64,000 nucleotides of DNA from Poriferisodalis sp965214215 (GTDB taxonomy: Bacteria > Actinomycetota > Acidimicrobiia > Acidimicrobiales > Poriferisodalaceae), in the NCBI RefSeq assembly GCF_965214215.1, contig NZ_CBDCBD010000003.1:2728001-2792000 (forward strand), written 5' to 3'. How positions within the stretch are numbered: position 1 is the first letter of the stretch; every line of letters starts with the position of its first letter. This document shows, piece by piece, positions 9,333 to 17,748 of this stretch. Below the pieces are notes generated by a model. The model was given only the letters and a program-made list of their open reading frames with translations, did not search any database and was not told the DNA's origin. The position numbers and the translations under genes were made by a program.

Positions 9333-10810
9333 GGCTGTGCATTCCTGCGCCGCAGCCAGTCAGCCGCAACTGCTGCGTCATCGAACGGCACGGAGCGATC
9401 CGCCGTTGCCTGCGAGGTCTCGTGGCCCTTTCCTGCCACCACGACGACGTCTCCTGCCCGAGCGCTTGTAACGGCCAGCGAGATGGCTCTGGATCGATCG
9501 AGCTCGACATGGAGGCCATCGTCGGCGCCGCGCCTGTCTCCGGCGCCCTCCGCGATCTCGGCCGCGATCCGGGCGGGATCCTCGCTACGAGGATTGTCCG
9601 AGGTCAAGACGATGACATCGGCATGACGATCTGCCGCTGTACCCATGAGCGGCCGTTTCGATCGGTCGCGATCGCCGCCGGCGCCAAAGACCGCCCAGAC
9701 GCGTGCGTCTGGGGCACCGAGCTCACGGGCGCTGGCCAGCGCAGCGGCGAGCGCGTCGGGCTTGTGGGCATAGTCCACCAGCACCGTGACGTCGTCGCCA
9801 GGGCCGGTGACGGGCCACAGGCGACCGCGTACCGGGGCAATGGCTGCAATGGCGGCCGCCACATCGTCGTCGTCGAGTCCGAGCGCGCTCGCTGTCGCCG
9901 CGGCGGCCGAGACGTTTGCGGCATTGAGACGTCCCAGCAGCCCGCATTGGACAGGCCGGCCGCGCCATCGGCCGCTGAGTCCGTGAGCGCCCACAACCAC
10001 CTCGTCCACGTCGGACGGCTGCCACTCGATCACACTGGCCGTTGTACCAGCGACGGTCGATGCCAAGCGGCGACCCCACGGGTCGGCCACGTTCAGCACG
10101 GCGATTTGGCTGCGGCCGTCGAAGAGGCGCGACTTGGCGTCGAAGTAGTCCTCCATGCTCTCGTGAAAATCGAGATGCTCATGACTCAGGTTGGTGAAAA
10201 CACCGGCAACGAAGCTGGCTCCGTCCACCCTGCGCTGGGCGAGCGCGTGAGACGACACCTCCATGACGACCATCTCTGCGCCGCCGTCCGCGGCCTCGCT
10301 GAGGCGCCGGCACAGCTCCGGTGCCTCAGGAGTCGTGTGGGTCCCATCGAGTGTGCCCATGACCTCGCACGGCGTTCCGCAGGCGCCCGCAACGGCCGCA
10401 ATGGCGTGCGTCACCGTGGTCTTGCCCGATGTCCCGGTGACACCGATGACCGCGCACCGCTTCCACGGCTGGCCCCACACGGCGGCTGAGGCCGGTCCCA
10501 GCGCTGCTCGCACGTCCGGCACCGCGATCTGCGGCACATCGACTTCGAGGATCTCCGAGACCAGCAGGGCTGAGGCGCCTGCTGCTATCGCCTCTGCTGC
10601 GAAGCGGTGACCGTCGTGGTGGCGCCCGACCACGCAGCCGAATATCGCCCCGGGCGTGACCGAGCGGCTGTCGTGTGTGATGCCGTGTACGAATACCGGC
10701 TCGCCCCCAGGTGGGCGGCGCTGGCCGCCCGGGGCCGGCACATAGTTTCCGCCGATCGTCGTGGCCACATCGGGGACCGACATCGGGTGCGTCCCCGACC
10801 GTGTGCTCAT
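9329..10810 (-). CDS. murE: UDP-MurNAc-tripeptide synthetase MurE (meso-DAP type)
   Basis: Mur ligase that adds the third stem-peptide residue. The 493-residue protein has the HDSR region binding UDP-MurNAc, the ATP loop TGTSGKTT (125-132), FTNLSHEHLDFH, VDYAHKPDAL, and the specificity motif DNPR followed by SEDP. In characterised MurE enzymes the DNPR arginine contacts the free carboxylate of meso-diaminopimelate, so this wall is predicted to be of the meso-DAP type. It starts 9 bp after ftsI ends and overlaps mraY (ATGA). Confidence 0.96.
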   Translation of the reverse strand: MSTRSGTHPMSVPDVATTIGGNYVPAPGGQRRPPGGEPVFVHGITHDSRSVTPGAIFGCVVGRHHDGHRFAAEAIAAGASALLVSEILEVDVPQIAVPDVRAALGPASAAVWGQPWKRCAVIGVTGTSGKTTVTHAIAAVAGACGTPCEVMGTLDGTHTTPEAPELCRRLSEAADGGAEMVVMEVSSHALAQRRVDGASFVAGVFTNLSHEHLDFHESMEDYFDAKSRLFDGRSQIAVLNVADPWGRRLASTVAGTTASVIEWQPSDVDEVVVGAHGLSGRWRGRPVQCGLLGRLNAANVSAAAATASALGLDDDDVAAAIAAIAPVRGRLWPVTGPGDDVTVLVDYAHKPDALAAALASARELGAPDARVWAVFGAGGDRDRSKRPLMGTAADRHADVIVLTSDNPRSEDPARIAAEIAEGAGDRRGADDGLHVELDRSRAISLAVTSARAGDVVVVAGKGHETSQATADRSVPFDDAAVAADWLRRRNAQP

Positions 10811-10819
10811 CGGCGCAGC

Positions 10820-12745
10820 TCACGCATCGGGAGATACCTGCAGCATCCGCAACGCGTATTCGGCGATGTCCGCGAAGACCGGCGCAGCCACGATCCCCGC
10901 CCGGTACTCACGGGGTTCGTCGAGCACGACGACGACGGTGAGCTCGGGACGATCAACCGGAAGAAAGCCTGCGAACGAGCTCGTGTACTTGTCGGCGCTG
11001 TACCCGCCGTCGGGGCTGGGTTTCTGCGCTGTACCGGTCTTGCCGGCGACCCCGAAGCCTTCAATGGCGGCCCGCTTGCCAGTACCGGAGCGGACCACAT
11101 CGGCGAGGATCGACTGCATCTGAGCTGCGGTGCTCGGCGACAGGATCCGGCGCGTCGCCGCAGGGTCGGCCGGTCGAAGCGTTCCGTTGCTGCCCACGCT
11201 GCCCAGGACGAGCCGAGGAGTGACATGGACACCATCGTTGGCGATGGCGTTATAGGCAGCGGCGAGCTGTATCGCGGTGACTGCGATGCCCTGGCCGAAC
11301 GCGATGGTGGCGAGGTCGGTGCCTCGCCATTGGTTCGCTGCACGCAAGATGCCACGGCTCTCACCAGGCAGCGCCCCAGTGTCGTCGGCCCCGGTCAAGC
11401 GGCCGAAACCGAATGAGCGCAGCGACCGCTGCAATTCCGTCGCGCCGAGTCGTTCGGCGAGCTTGATCGTGCCGATGTTCGATGAGTGAACGAGGATTTC
11501 CGAGGTCGTCATCTCACGGTCGACAGTGGAATACGGCTCGACGAACGCCTTGTCGGCGAATGTGTAGGTAGCCGGTGTGACATGCACCTCGTCGGGCGTG
11601 GTGAGTTCTGCTTCCAGTGCCGTCGCGACGGTGAAGCTCTTCGCCACCGATCCCGGTTCGAATGCGTCGGCGTATGCAGGGTTGTAGGCCACCGGCCCGG
11701 CCTCTCCTGTGTCGTGATCACGGTCAACCGCGGCCAATGCCAGGACATCTCCGGAGTCCACCTGCATCACTACCACCATGCCGCCCTGCGCACCCGTCGC
11801 CTCGACTGCTTCGTGGAGGGAACGCTCGGCAACCCACTGCATCTGTGTATGCAGGGTGAGGACCACGTCATCACCGTGGCTGACTGGTTCGAAGAGCTCG
11901 GTTCCGGTCGGCAGCGGCATGCCGCTCTGGGCGATCCGGGCCACCTCACGGCCGTCGGTTCCGCCGAGCACTTCAGCGAACTGCTGCTCGGCGCCCCCCA
12001 GCGGGTTCTGGTCGATGTCGGTGACGCCGAGCAGCCCGCGAGCGAAGCCGTCACCGTTGGGCCGGAGCCGAGACGACTCGCCCCTCACACCCACACCGGC
12101 GAGCTGCAATTCCTGCACCGCAAGCCCTTCTGACGGACTCACCTGGCGCGCCACGTAGACGAAGTGTCGATCGCTTGCGAGCCGCTCGGCGATCACGTCG
12201 ACATCGATGTCCAGAACCGTCGCCAGCACAGCCGCTGTCTGGTGCGGAGCGGCCACCAGACGCGGATCGGCCCAGATGGTGGGCAGATGGTCAGATACTG
12301 CGAGCAGGTTGAGATTTCGATCGAGGATCGCCCCACGGACCGATTCGAGTTCCCATTGCGCCGTTCCCTGCTGATCTCCGAGGACGGCGTAGGTCTCGCG
12401 GTCGAGCAGCTGCACTTGAACCAGGCGGGCGCCCAAAACGGCTAGCGCAACGGCACTGGCGATGATCAGCAGCAGTGCCCGCCGGCGCGGCGGACCCGTA
12501 CGAACTTTGCGCCGGCGGGGAGGTGGTTGCGCTCGACCGGATTCGGGGAGCCGTTCAGGTTCCACCGGTGATCCCTTCGCTCCCGCAGAGGGGTGCCATG
12601 TGGGTGACTTTGGCGATTCTGACCGCTTCGCTGAGGTTGAGCGCGACCGCGCAGCAGGCTGACGCAGCCCTGGAGGCGCACCCATGGACGGGTGCCATGA
12701 CGCCGGAGTGGCACGGCGTTCGGCCCGATCAAGAACGGCGGTCAT
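10820..12745 (-). CDS. ftsI: Septal transpeptidase FtsI (class B PBP)
   Basis: Class B penicillin-binding protein that crosslinks septal peptidoglycan with FtsW. The 641 residues comprise a long basic, serine/proline-rich cytoplasmic tail (1-90), one membrane anchor (about 91-112), a PBP dimer domain and a C-terminal transpeptidase. The transpeptidase has SVAK with the active serine (about residue 365), SSN (about 420) and KTGTA (about 568). The start overlaps the ftsL-like gene by 17 bp. The unusually long disordered N-terminal tail resembles that of other actinobacterial FtsI proteins. Confidence 0.95.
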   Translation of the reverse strand: MTAVLDRAERRATPASWHPSMGAPPGLRQPAARSRSTSAKRSESPKSPTWHPSAGAKGSPVEPERLPESGRAQPPPRRRKVRTGPPRRRALLLIIASAVALAVLGARLVQVQLLDRETYAVLGDQQGTAQWELESVRGAILDRNLNLLAVSDHLPTIWADPRLVAAPHQTAAVLATVLDIDVDVIAERLASDRHFVYVARQVSPSEGLAVQELQLAGVGVRGESSRLRPNGDGFARGLLGVTDIDQNPLGGAEQQFAEVLGGTDGREVARIAQSGMPLPTGTELFEPVSHGDDVVLTLHTQMQWVAERSLHEAVEATGAQGGMVVVMQVDSGDVLALAAVDRDHDTGEAGPVAYNPAYADAFEPGSVAKSFTVATALEAELTTPDEVHVTPATYTFADKAFVEPYSTVDREMTTSEILVHSSNIGTIKLAERLGATELQRSLRSFGFGRLTGADDTGALPGESRGILRAANQWRGTDLATIAFGQGIAVTAIQLAAAYNAIANDGVHVTPRLVLGSVGSNGTLRPADPAATRRILSPSTAAQMQSILADVVRSGTGKRAAIEGFGVAGKTGTAQKPSPDGGYSADKYTSSFAGFLPVDRPELTVVVVLDEPREYRAGIVAAPVFADIAEYALRMLQVSPDA

Positions 12746-13187
12746 GCGCTGTAGACGCGTCCGTCAGCAGCGTCTTGATCGAGAGCCAGTCCCCGCCTTG
12801 ATGCATGCTGGGGTGCGGCGGATCTGCCGCCGCGATGTGACGTGGCTCGATCCGCACGTCGATCGGATCGGGAGCATTGACGAGGCCGAGCGCGCCGATG
12901 CCCATCAATTCGATCTCCGCGGGGCCATGCAGCATCTGGAGCTCGTAGCGGAGATCGATCAGGCGTTCCCGCTCGGTGGCAATCCCCGATTCCAGTGCCG
13001 ACAAGCGATATTGACCCGCGGCGAGCACCGAATGAAACACCGCGAGTCCCGCAAGCACCGTGATCGCTGCAGCTGCCAGCAACGCAGTCACGCCGACGAG
13101 GCGCAGGCCCGCCGCGCGTCGCGCAGGTACCCGCACCAGCGGCGGCGAGGTATCCGCGACAGCGAGATGGGCTGTGGCAAGGGCCAT
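12729..13187 (-). CDS. FtsL-like bitopic division protein
   Basis: A 152-residue protein with a short cytoplasmic N-terminus, one membrane helix at about 28-50 (LLAAAAITVLAGLAVFHSVL), and a predicted coiled coil of about 35 residues rich in Leu, Glu and Arg. Septal-type motifs follow and end in a charged tail. Size, topology and position between rsmH and ftsI match FtsL, which is poorly conserved in sequence. In the FtsQ-FtsL-FtsB complex it would activate FtsW/FtsI. The assignment is by topology and synteny, not by a sequence signature. Confidence 0.8.
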   Translation of the reverse strand: MALATAHLAVADTSPPLVRVPARRAAGLRLVGVTALLAAAAITVLAGLAVFHSVLAAGQYRLSALESGIATERERLIDLRYELQMLHGPAEIELMGIGALGLVNAPDPIDVRIEPRHIAAADPPHPSMHQGGDWLSIKTLLTDASTAHDRRS

Positions 13188-13220
13188 CGAACGATGCTCG
13201 GATCCGGGACGGCGGGGTGA

Positions 13221-14177
13221 TCAGTGACGGGCTGGCTTGAGCCGCTCAGCGGCACGCAGCAGGGCGCTGGCGGCCCGTGGATTCCGCTCCACTTCGGCCG
13301 CGCTAGGCCGCGTCACCTTGCGACGCAGTAAGCGGACCGTGGGTGCCGCGCCACAGATGCACGGCAATGTCGACGGGCATTCGCAGATGCCGTCGGCTGC
13401 TTCTCGCAGAATGATCTTCACGGTGCTGTCTTCTCCTGAGTGATAGGTGAGCGTTGCGAGGCGCCCGCGGGGCTGCAGGCGCGCGAGCGCAGCTCGCATT
13501 GCGGGTTCGATGAGGTTGAGTTCGTCGTTCACTTCGATGCGGATCGCCGCGAACGTGCGCATGGCCGGATGGCGCCGGCCGCGCCGGGCCGCCGCAGGCA
13601 CCGCCGACTTGACGACATCGGCGAGCTGTGCGGTCGTGTGCAATGGCCTCGCCGCCACGATTGCAGCAGCGATGCGGTGGGCGTACCGCTCGCCGGCGTG
13701 GTGCCTCAGCAGTTCGCGCAGTTCAGCGAGCTCGTAGGTATTGACGACGAGTTGCGCGTCGCGTCCGGAGCGTGCGTCCATGCGCATGTCCAGCGGAGCG
13801 TCGTATCGATGCGAGAAACCGCGCTCGCGCGAATCCAGCTGGTGGCTGCTGACGCCGAAGTCGAACAGCACGCCCATGAGCGGACCCGTCGGGGCCGTAT
13901 CAACCAACTCACCGAGGCGATCGAATCGTTCGCAGCAGAACGTGACGCGGTCTCCGAACGCCGCGAGACGCTCCTGTGCGGCCGCGATTGCCTCGGGATC
14001 GCGATCGACCCCGAGCAGCCGCCGCCCAGGATGCTGATCCAGGAGCGCCTCTGCATGGCCGCCGCCCCCGAGCGTCGCATCGACGAACAGGCCACCCTCA
14101 ACGGGAGCGAACACCTCGGTGATCTCATCGATCATGACGGGTTCGTGGAAGGACCGGGCGGCGACGGCGGCGCTCAC
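13221..14177 (-). CDS. rsmH: 16S rRNA m4C1402 methyltransferase RsmH (MraW)
   Basis: SAM-dependent methyltransferase that makes N4-methylcytidine at position 1402 in the decoding centre of 16S rRNA. I choose the GTG at 14177, which overlaps the mraZ stop (GTGA) and gives 318 residues. Upstream in-frame codons would run 75 bp into mraZ. Seen: FHEPVMIDE near the N-terminus, the SAM loop FVDATLGGGGHAEALL (about 32-47), LFDFGVSSHQLD, and the C-terminal LTYHSGEDSTVK. All are family hallmarks. It is the second gene of the cluster. Confidence 0.96.
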   Translation of the reverse strand: MSAAVAARSFHEPVMIDEITEVFAPVEGGLFVDATLGGGGHAEALLDQHPGRRLLGVDRDPEAIAAAQERLAAFGDRVTFCCERFDRLGELVDTAPTGPLMGVLFDFGVSSHQLDSRERGFSHRYDAPLDMRMDARSGRDAQLVVNTYELAELRELLRHHAGERYAHRIAAAIVAARPLHTTAQLADVVKSAVPAAARRGRRHPAMRTFAAIRIEVNDELNLIEPAMRAALARLQPRGRLATLTYHSGEDSTVKIILREAADGICECPSTLPCICGAAPTVRLLRRKVTRPSAAEVERNPRAASALLRAAERLKPARH

Positions 14178-14620
14178 GCCTGCTCCGATGGTTCGTCGCC
14201 GCTCTCGGGCGATGCCAGCAGCGATTCGCCCTGGGCGTTCATCTCTTGCCAACGCCCTGCATCCCAGATTTCGACTTCGTCGATGGCGCCGATCACGACG
14301 CAGTCACGCTGCAGGCCCGCGAATCGGCGTAACTCTTCGGGAATCGCGATGCGGCCCTGCTTGTCGGGCAGGACCCGCGCAGCTCCCGCACCAAATGAGC
14401 GCTTCGCTGCGCGACCGTGCGGCCCGCCAGAGTGGGATCGCTCTGACATCTGGCCCGCTATCTCGCCGAATCGATCCGGTGTCATGAGCGCAAGACAGCC
14501 CTCGCTGTGCTTGATCAGAAAGCCGGACGGCTCAAAGGAACCGCGAAAGCCCACTGGAAGCACGATGCGGCCCTTCGTGTCGAGCGCGTGTTCATGCTGA
14601 CCGACGAACAGACTCTCCAA
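14174..14620 (-). CDS. mraZ: Transcriptional regulator MraZ
   Basis: DNA-binding regulator with two swapped-hairpin AbrB-like domains. The 148 residues carry the paired signatures DTKGRIVLP (about 14-22) and DKQGRIAIP (about 86-94), plus the N-terminal MESLFVGQHEHALD. MraZ represses or activates its own dcw operon in several bacteria by binding GTGG-type repeats upstream, and four such boxes lie at 14684-14726. The start is TTG at 14620, supported by GGAGG at 14628-14632 seven bases upstream and by the fixed N-terminus of the family. Confidence 0.95.
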   Translation of the reverse strand: MESLFVGQHEHALDTKGRIVLPVGFRGSFEPSGFLIKHSEGCLALMTPDRFGEIAGQMSERSHSGGPHGRAAKRSFGAGAARVLPDKQGRIAIPEELRRFAGLQRDCVVIGAIDEVEIWDAGRWQEMNAQGESLLASPESGDEPSEQA

Positions 14621-14627
14621 CGCAGGG

Positions 14628-14632
14628 CCTCC
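14628..14632 (-). promoter_or_regulatory. Ribosome binding site deciding the TTG start of mraZ
   Basis: A perfect GGAGG on the minus strand with 7-base spacing to TTG at 14620. No ATG or GTG in frame gives the conserved MraZ N-terminus, so this site is the main support for the rare start codon. Confidence 0.7.
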
Positions 14633-14683
14633 GCAGCGCTCGGATAGGAACCTGGATCACATGGGCATCTGTGCCCCTGCAAA

Positions 14684-14726
14684 CCACTCCGCACCACTTT
14701 ATGGGTCAAACACCCACTATGTCCAC
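14684..14726 (-). promoter_or_regulatory. Putative MraZ operator: GTGG box array
   Basis: On the minus strand four GTGG boxes occur at 14684-14687, 14694-14697, 14714-14717 and 14723-14726, spaced 10, 20 and 9 bp, so they face one side of the helix. They lie 64-107 bp upstream of mraZ. MraZ proteins studied in other bacteria bind short TGG-containing repeats at about 10-bp spacing in their own promoter. The function is inferred from that pattern; I could not place a convincing -10/-35 pair. Confidence 0.45.
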
Positions 14727-14811
14727 CCCGAATGTGCCAAGTCGCCCGTCGCGGGCCATCCTCGCCGCCGCCGCGGGATGTGGTGCCCCGCCGCGGGCAC
14801 GCCGGCGAGGT

Positions 14812-15495
14812 TCAGGCGTCGTGCTCGGTGATGAATCCCATCAGCAGCCGGGCGATCTCCGAAGGTGAGTTGCTGACGCCGAACTCCGCCCAGCCCGCTG
14901 CGCGATCGCGGATCAGATCTGACGTGCCGGAATCCACAGCCGACGCCAAGGGCCCGAGCTCGAACCGCTCATAGGCGACACATTGGAAGCGGCTCCCCTC
15001 GCGGGTACGACGCTGGGATACGCCGACCAGCTTCCGGCCGCCCGCGGTGACCTCGCCCGGACCAAGTGACGCGAAGCACACCAGGCCCTGCGATGGGCCC
15101 GCCTCGTAGGGACCGCGATACGTGCTCGCCGGCACGCCCACGTGCGAGAACGCCATAGCCAACCGGCGCCCCAGCCAATGGAATGCCTCGCTGACGTCTG
15201 ATCGCCACAGCGGATCCCCCGCTGGCACGAAGACGTCCACCCACACGATCGCCGCAGGGTCGAGCCACACCAGTCCCCCGCCACTGCGCCGGCGAACCAG
15301 GTCGTTGCGCATGCCGCCAAAGGGATCAGGGCTCGCAGAGCCCAAGACCACGGCGGGCGCAGTCGGGCGCAACCTTGAGATGCGACGTCGGCCGTCCCGC
15401 GGCATCGGGCGCGCATGAAGCAGCCCGGCGCTCGCCCGCCATTCGTCGCGTATCCACGCACTCACAGGCCAACGATGGCAGAACGCCCGAGCCAT
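14812..15495 (-). CDS. Lipoate-protein ligase A / octanoyltransferase-like protein
   Basis: A 227-residue member of the BPL/LplA/LipB superfamily, which moves lipoyl or octanoyl groups onto E2 and GcvH carrier domains. Seen: RRRSGGGLVWLDP matching the family RRxSGGGAVxxD core, a central hydrophobic segment, CFASLGPGEV, and the lysine motif GGRKLVGVSQRR, where the Lys would carry or bind the acyl-adenylate. The N-terminus starts at the only ATG before the conserved WIRDEW-like region. The substrate cannot be read from sequence. It lies 45 bp downstream of the HNH gene on the same strand. Confidence 0.75.
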   Translation of the reverse strand: MARAFCHRWPVSAWIRDEWRASAGLLHARPMPRDGRRRISRLRPTAPAVVLGSASPDPFGGMRNDLVRRRSGGGLVWLDPAAIVWVDVFVPAGDPLWRSDVSEAFHWLGRRLAMAFSHVGVPASTYRGPYEAGPSQGLVCFASLGPGEVTAGGRKLVGVSQRRTREGSRFQCVAYERFELGPLASAVDSGTSDLIRDRAAGWAEFGVSNSPSEIARLLMGFITEHDA

Positions 15496-15540
15496 GGCTG
15501 CGCCTGTGGGCTCAGCTGCTCAGGCCTGCTGCGGGTCCAT

Positions 15541-16176
15541 TCAGACGAGCTGAGGACGCAGGTCTGCGAGATAGTCGGTCCACTCGGCGGGGGCGTCGCC
15601 TCGCATTGCGGCCACGACAGCAAGCGGCTCGGGAGCGTAGGGAGTCTGGCGCAGCCGGTAGCGGCCATCCGACAGTAACGAGTCGCCCTTGCCCACGTTG
15701 CAGGCCCGGCAACAGGCCACCACGTTTTCCCACGTGTGTTCACCGCCGCGGCTGCGGGGGTGAACATGATCGATGCACTCCGCCCGGTTCCCGCAGTACT
15801 GGCAGCGGTAGGCGTCGCGGGCGAACACCGCCCGCCGGTGCAGCGGCGCCCGTCGGCGGTATGGCGCCCGCGCGTGGTACCGCAGCCGCACGATCGAAGG
15901 CACAGACATCGTCAGCCGCGGCGAACGAATGCTCCCCGGCCGGGCGTGGATGACATCGGCTTTGCCCGCCAGCACGAGCAGCAGGGCGCGTCGCACCGTC
16001 GTGATCGACAAGGGCTGGTAGGTGACGTTCAGCACCAGCGTCCGATCCGACAGCACGGAGCGAGCCCGTGCGACCGTCGGGTCACGCAGGACCCGATGGC
16101 CATTGCGTGTGCCGTATGCCTTGGCCGCGTCGCCAACCGTCTGCGACGCATACGCGACGGCGCCAGGTGGAGTCAT
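15541..16176 (-). CDS. HNH endonuclease family protein
   Basis: A 211-residue protein with a C-terminal HNH nuclease fold. CQYCG and CRACN form the zinc knuckles, and IDHVHPRSRGGEHTWENVV holds the catalytic His-Asn region (about residues 125-165). The N-terminal part (VLNVTYQPLSITTVRRALLLVLAGKADVI) is typical of a widespread actinobacterial HNH family. Its cellular role is not established; repair or nucleic-acid processing is suggested by members found outside phage. There is no phage or mobile context here. Confidence 0.85.
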   Translation of the reverse strand: MTPPGAVAYASQTVGDAAKAYGTRNGHRVLRDPTVARARSVLSDRTLVLNVTYQPLSITTVRRALLLVLAGKADVIHARPGSIRSPRLTMSVPSIVRLRYHARAPYRRRAPLHRRAVFARDAYRCQYCGNRAECIDHVHPRSRGGEHTWENVVACCRACNVGKGDSLLSDGRYRLRQTPYAPEPLAVVAAMRGDAPAEWTDYLADLRPQLV

Positions 16177-16191
16177 GTCACGGGCCCCATG

Positions 16192-16479
16192 TCACGTCCG
16201 AACCGCAACGGCGGCCGGCCAACGTCTGCACCATTCCAGCCATTGGATCAGATCGGAGGGTTCCGCGGCCGCATTCGCGTCGCTGCCGACCGCAGTCAGC
16301 AGGCGGAATCGCACATAGTCACGGTGGGGCAGCGGCAAGTATGGCGCTCGGGTCCACCAGCGCTGCGGAACCAGTCGCCTCACGGCCCTCGCCGCCGTGA
16401 TCCACAAATGCGGGCGCGTTGCCACCGCAACCAGCGTCGCCCCCAAGCGAGGACTGCGCAAAGTACGTGGTCGGCGCAC
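16192..16479 (-). CDS. Conserved small actinobacterial protein of unknown function
   Basis: A 95-residue basic protein with a tryptophan-rich centre (QRWWTRAPYLPLP), a YVRFRLLTAVGSD stretch and the C-terminal DLIQWLEWCRRW. I recognise this pattern from uncharacterised short proteins in many Actinomycetota but know no function. No membrane segment is obvious beyond a weak N-terminal helix. It is on the minus strand, 15 bp upstream of the HNH gene, so both are probably cotranscribed. A 45-bp tandem repeat array lies just upstream. Confidence 0.65.
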   Translation of the reverse strand: MRRPRTLRSPRLGATLVAVATRPHLWITAARAVRRLVPQRWWTRAPYLPLPHRDYVRFRLLTAVGSDANAAAEPSDLIQWLEWCRRWPAAVAVRT

Positions 16480-16512
16480 CGGACCACCTTAGATGCTGAG
16501 CCCCGGGCACTA

Positions 16513-16653
16513 GCGGCCCGTGAGCACAGCGAACAAAAGCGGCAAGCACAGGCCCAAGCGGCCCGTGAGCGCCGCGAACAAAAGCGGGAAGCACAGGCCC
16601 AAGCGGCCCGTGAGCGCCGCGAACAAGAGCGGGAAGCACAGAGTCCAAGCGGC
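16513..16653. repeat. Tandem repeat, 45-bp unit, three copies
   Basis: Copies at 16513-16557, 16558-16602 and 16603-16647, plus a 6-base partial copy. The units differ by a few substitutions and share a core GCGGCCCGTGAGC then GCGAAC. They lie in the intergenic space between the divergent small protein gene and moxR. The array is open in several frames (15-residue repeats rich in Arg/Glu/Gln on plus), but no start or domain supports coding. A single related unit occurs at 58558-58591. Confidence 0.9.
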
Positions 16654-16739
16654 CACGCTGAGTAGCCTCAGAGCGTTCTGAGCCTGCCGATACCAGCGAG
16701 CCAGATCGTTCGCTGTCTCATCCCCGAAAGTCAGCCGCC

Positions 16740-17720
16740 GTGCGCAATCACTCCGCCCCGCATACGCACGTGGCCGATGCCGAGACGTTCGGGCAGACGT
16801 TCGAGCGGATCACGGCGAATGTGGAGCAGGTGATCCGCGGCAAGACCGACGCCGTCGGACTCTCGCTGCTGTGCCTGCTGTGCGATGGGCATCTGCTGAT
16901 CGAAGACGTGCCTGGCGTCGGCAAGACCAGTCTCGCCAAATCGCTGGCAGCCTCGATCGACGCACCGTTCGGGCGGATTCAGTTCACGCCCGACGTTCTG
17001 CCGTCCGATGTCATCGGCGTGAACGTGTGGGACGAGCGCGAGCGCACGTTCGAGTTCCGTTCCGGCGCGCTCTTCTCCAGCATCGTGCTCGTGGACGAGA
17101 TCAATCGGGCCTCACCGAAGACGCAGGCGGCGCTGCTCGAGGCGATGCAGGAACGCCAGGTCACCACCGACCGCACGACGCGCCCACTCGGCCAACCGTT
17201 CATGGTGATCGCCACCCAGAACCCGATCGAGCATGAGGGCACCTACCCGCTGCCCGAATCACAGCTCGATCGGTTTCTCATGCGGATCAGCATCGGCTAC
17301 CCCGACGCGGACTCGGCCATCGAGGTGCTCAATCTCCACGACGGATCGACTGAGATTTCGCTCGAACCGGTTGCGACCGCAGGCGAGGTACTTGCCATGG
17401 CGCGCACCGTCACGGAGGTCCATGTCGCGCCGGTACTGCGCCGCTACATCGTCGCCGTGGCCCACGCCTCGCGACAGCGCGGCACGATCACCCTGGGCAT
17501 CAGCCCGCGGGCGACCCTCGATCTCCAGCGAGTTTCGCAGGCACGCGCACTCGCTGCGGGTCGAAACTACGTGGTCCCCGACGACGTGAAAGCTGTCGCC
17601 GAACCAGTACTCAGCCACCGGATCAGACTGAGCCCCGACGCACAACTGCAGGGCTTGACGCCCCAGACAGCGCTGCGCGACGTCTTCGAGACCGTCGCCG
17701 TGCCCACTGCCGCCGGCTGA
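16740..17720 (+). CDS. MoxR-family AAA+ ATPase
   Basis: Chaperone-like AAA+ ATPase thought to help assemble or activate proteins with von Willebrand/DUF58 domains. The 326 residues have Walker A EDVPGVGKTSLAKS (about 56-69), Walker B IVLVDEINRA, sensor 1 MVIATQNPIEHEGTYPLPE, and arginine-finger/sensor 2 regions. The start is GTG at 16740; no strong ribosome binding site is visible. It heads an operon with a DUF58 protein (28 bp downstream) and a transglutaminase membrane protein, a trio repeatedly found together in bacteria. Confidence 0.93.
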   Translation: MRNHSAPHTHVADAETFGQTFERITANVEQVIRGKTDAVGLSLLCLLCDGHLLIEDVPGVGKTSLAKSLAASIDAPFGRIQFTPDVLPSDVIGVNVWDERERTFEFRSGALFSSIVLVDEINRASPKTQAALLEAMQERQVTTDRTTRPLGQPFMVIATQNPIEHEGTYPLPESQLDRFLMRISIGYPDADSAIEVLNLHDGSTEISLEPVATAGEVLAMARTVTEVHVAPVLRRYIVAVAHASRQRGTITLGISPRATLDLQRVSQARALAAGRNYVVPDDVKAVAEPVLSHRIRLSPDAQLQGLTPQTALRDVFETVAVPTAAG

Positions 17721-17748
17721 CACTCGTTTCGATGCCCCGGGGGGTCGC

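Noticed and set aside
15736..16665. 309-residue plus-strand frame ending in Arg/Glu/Gln 15-residue repeats
   Set aside because: The repeats are the 45-bp DNA array read in one frame. The rest is antisense to the HNH gene and the small protein gene, with no conserved motif.
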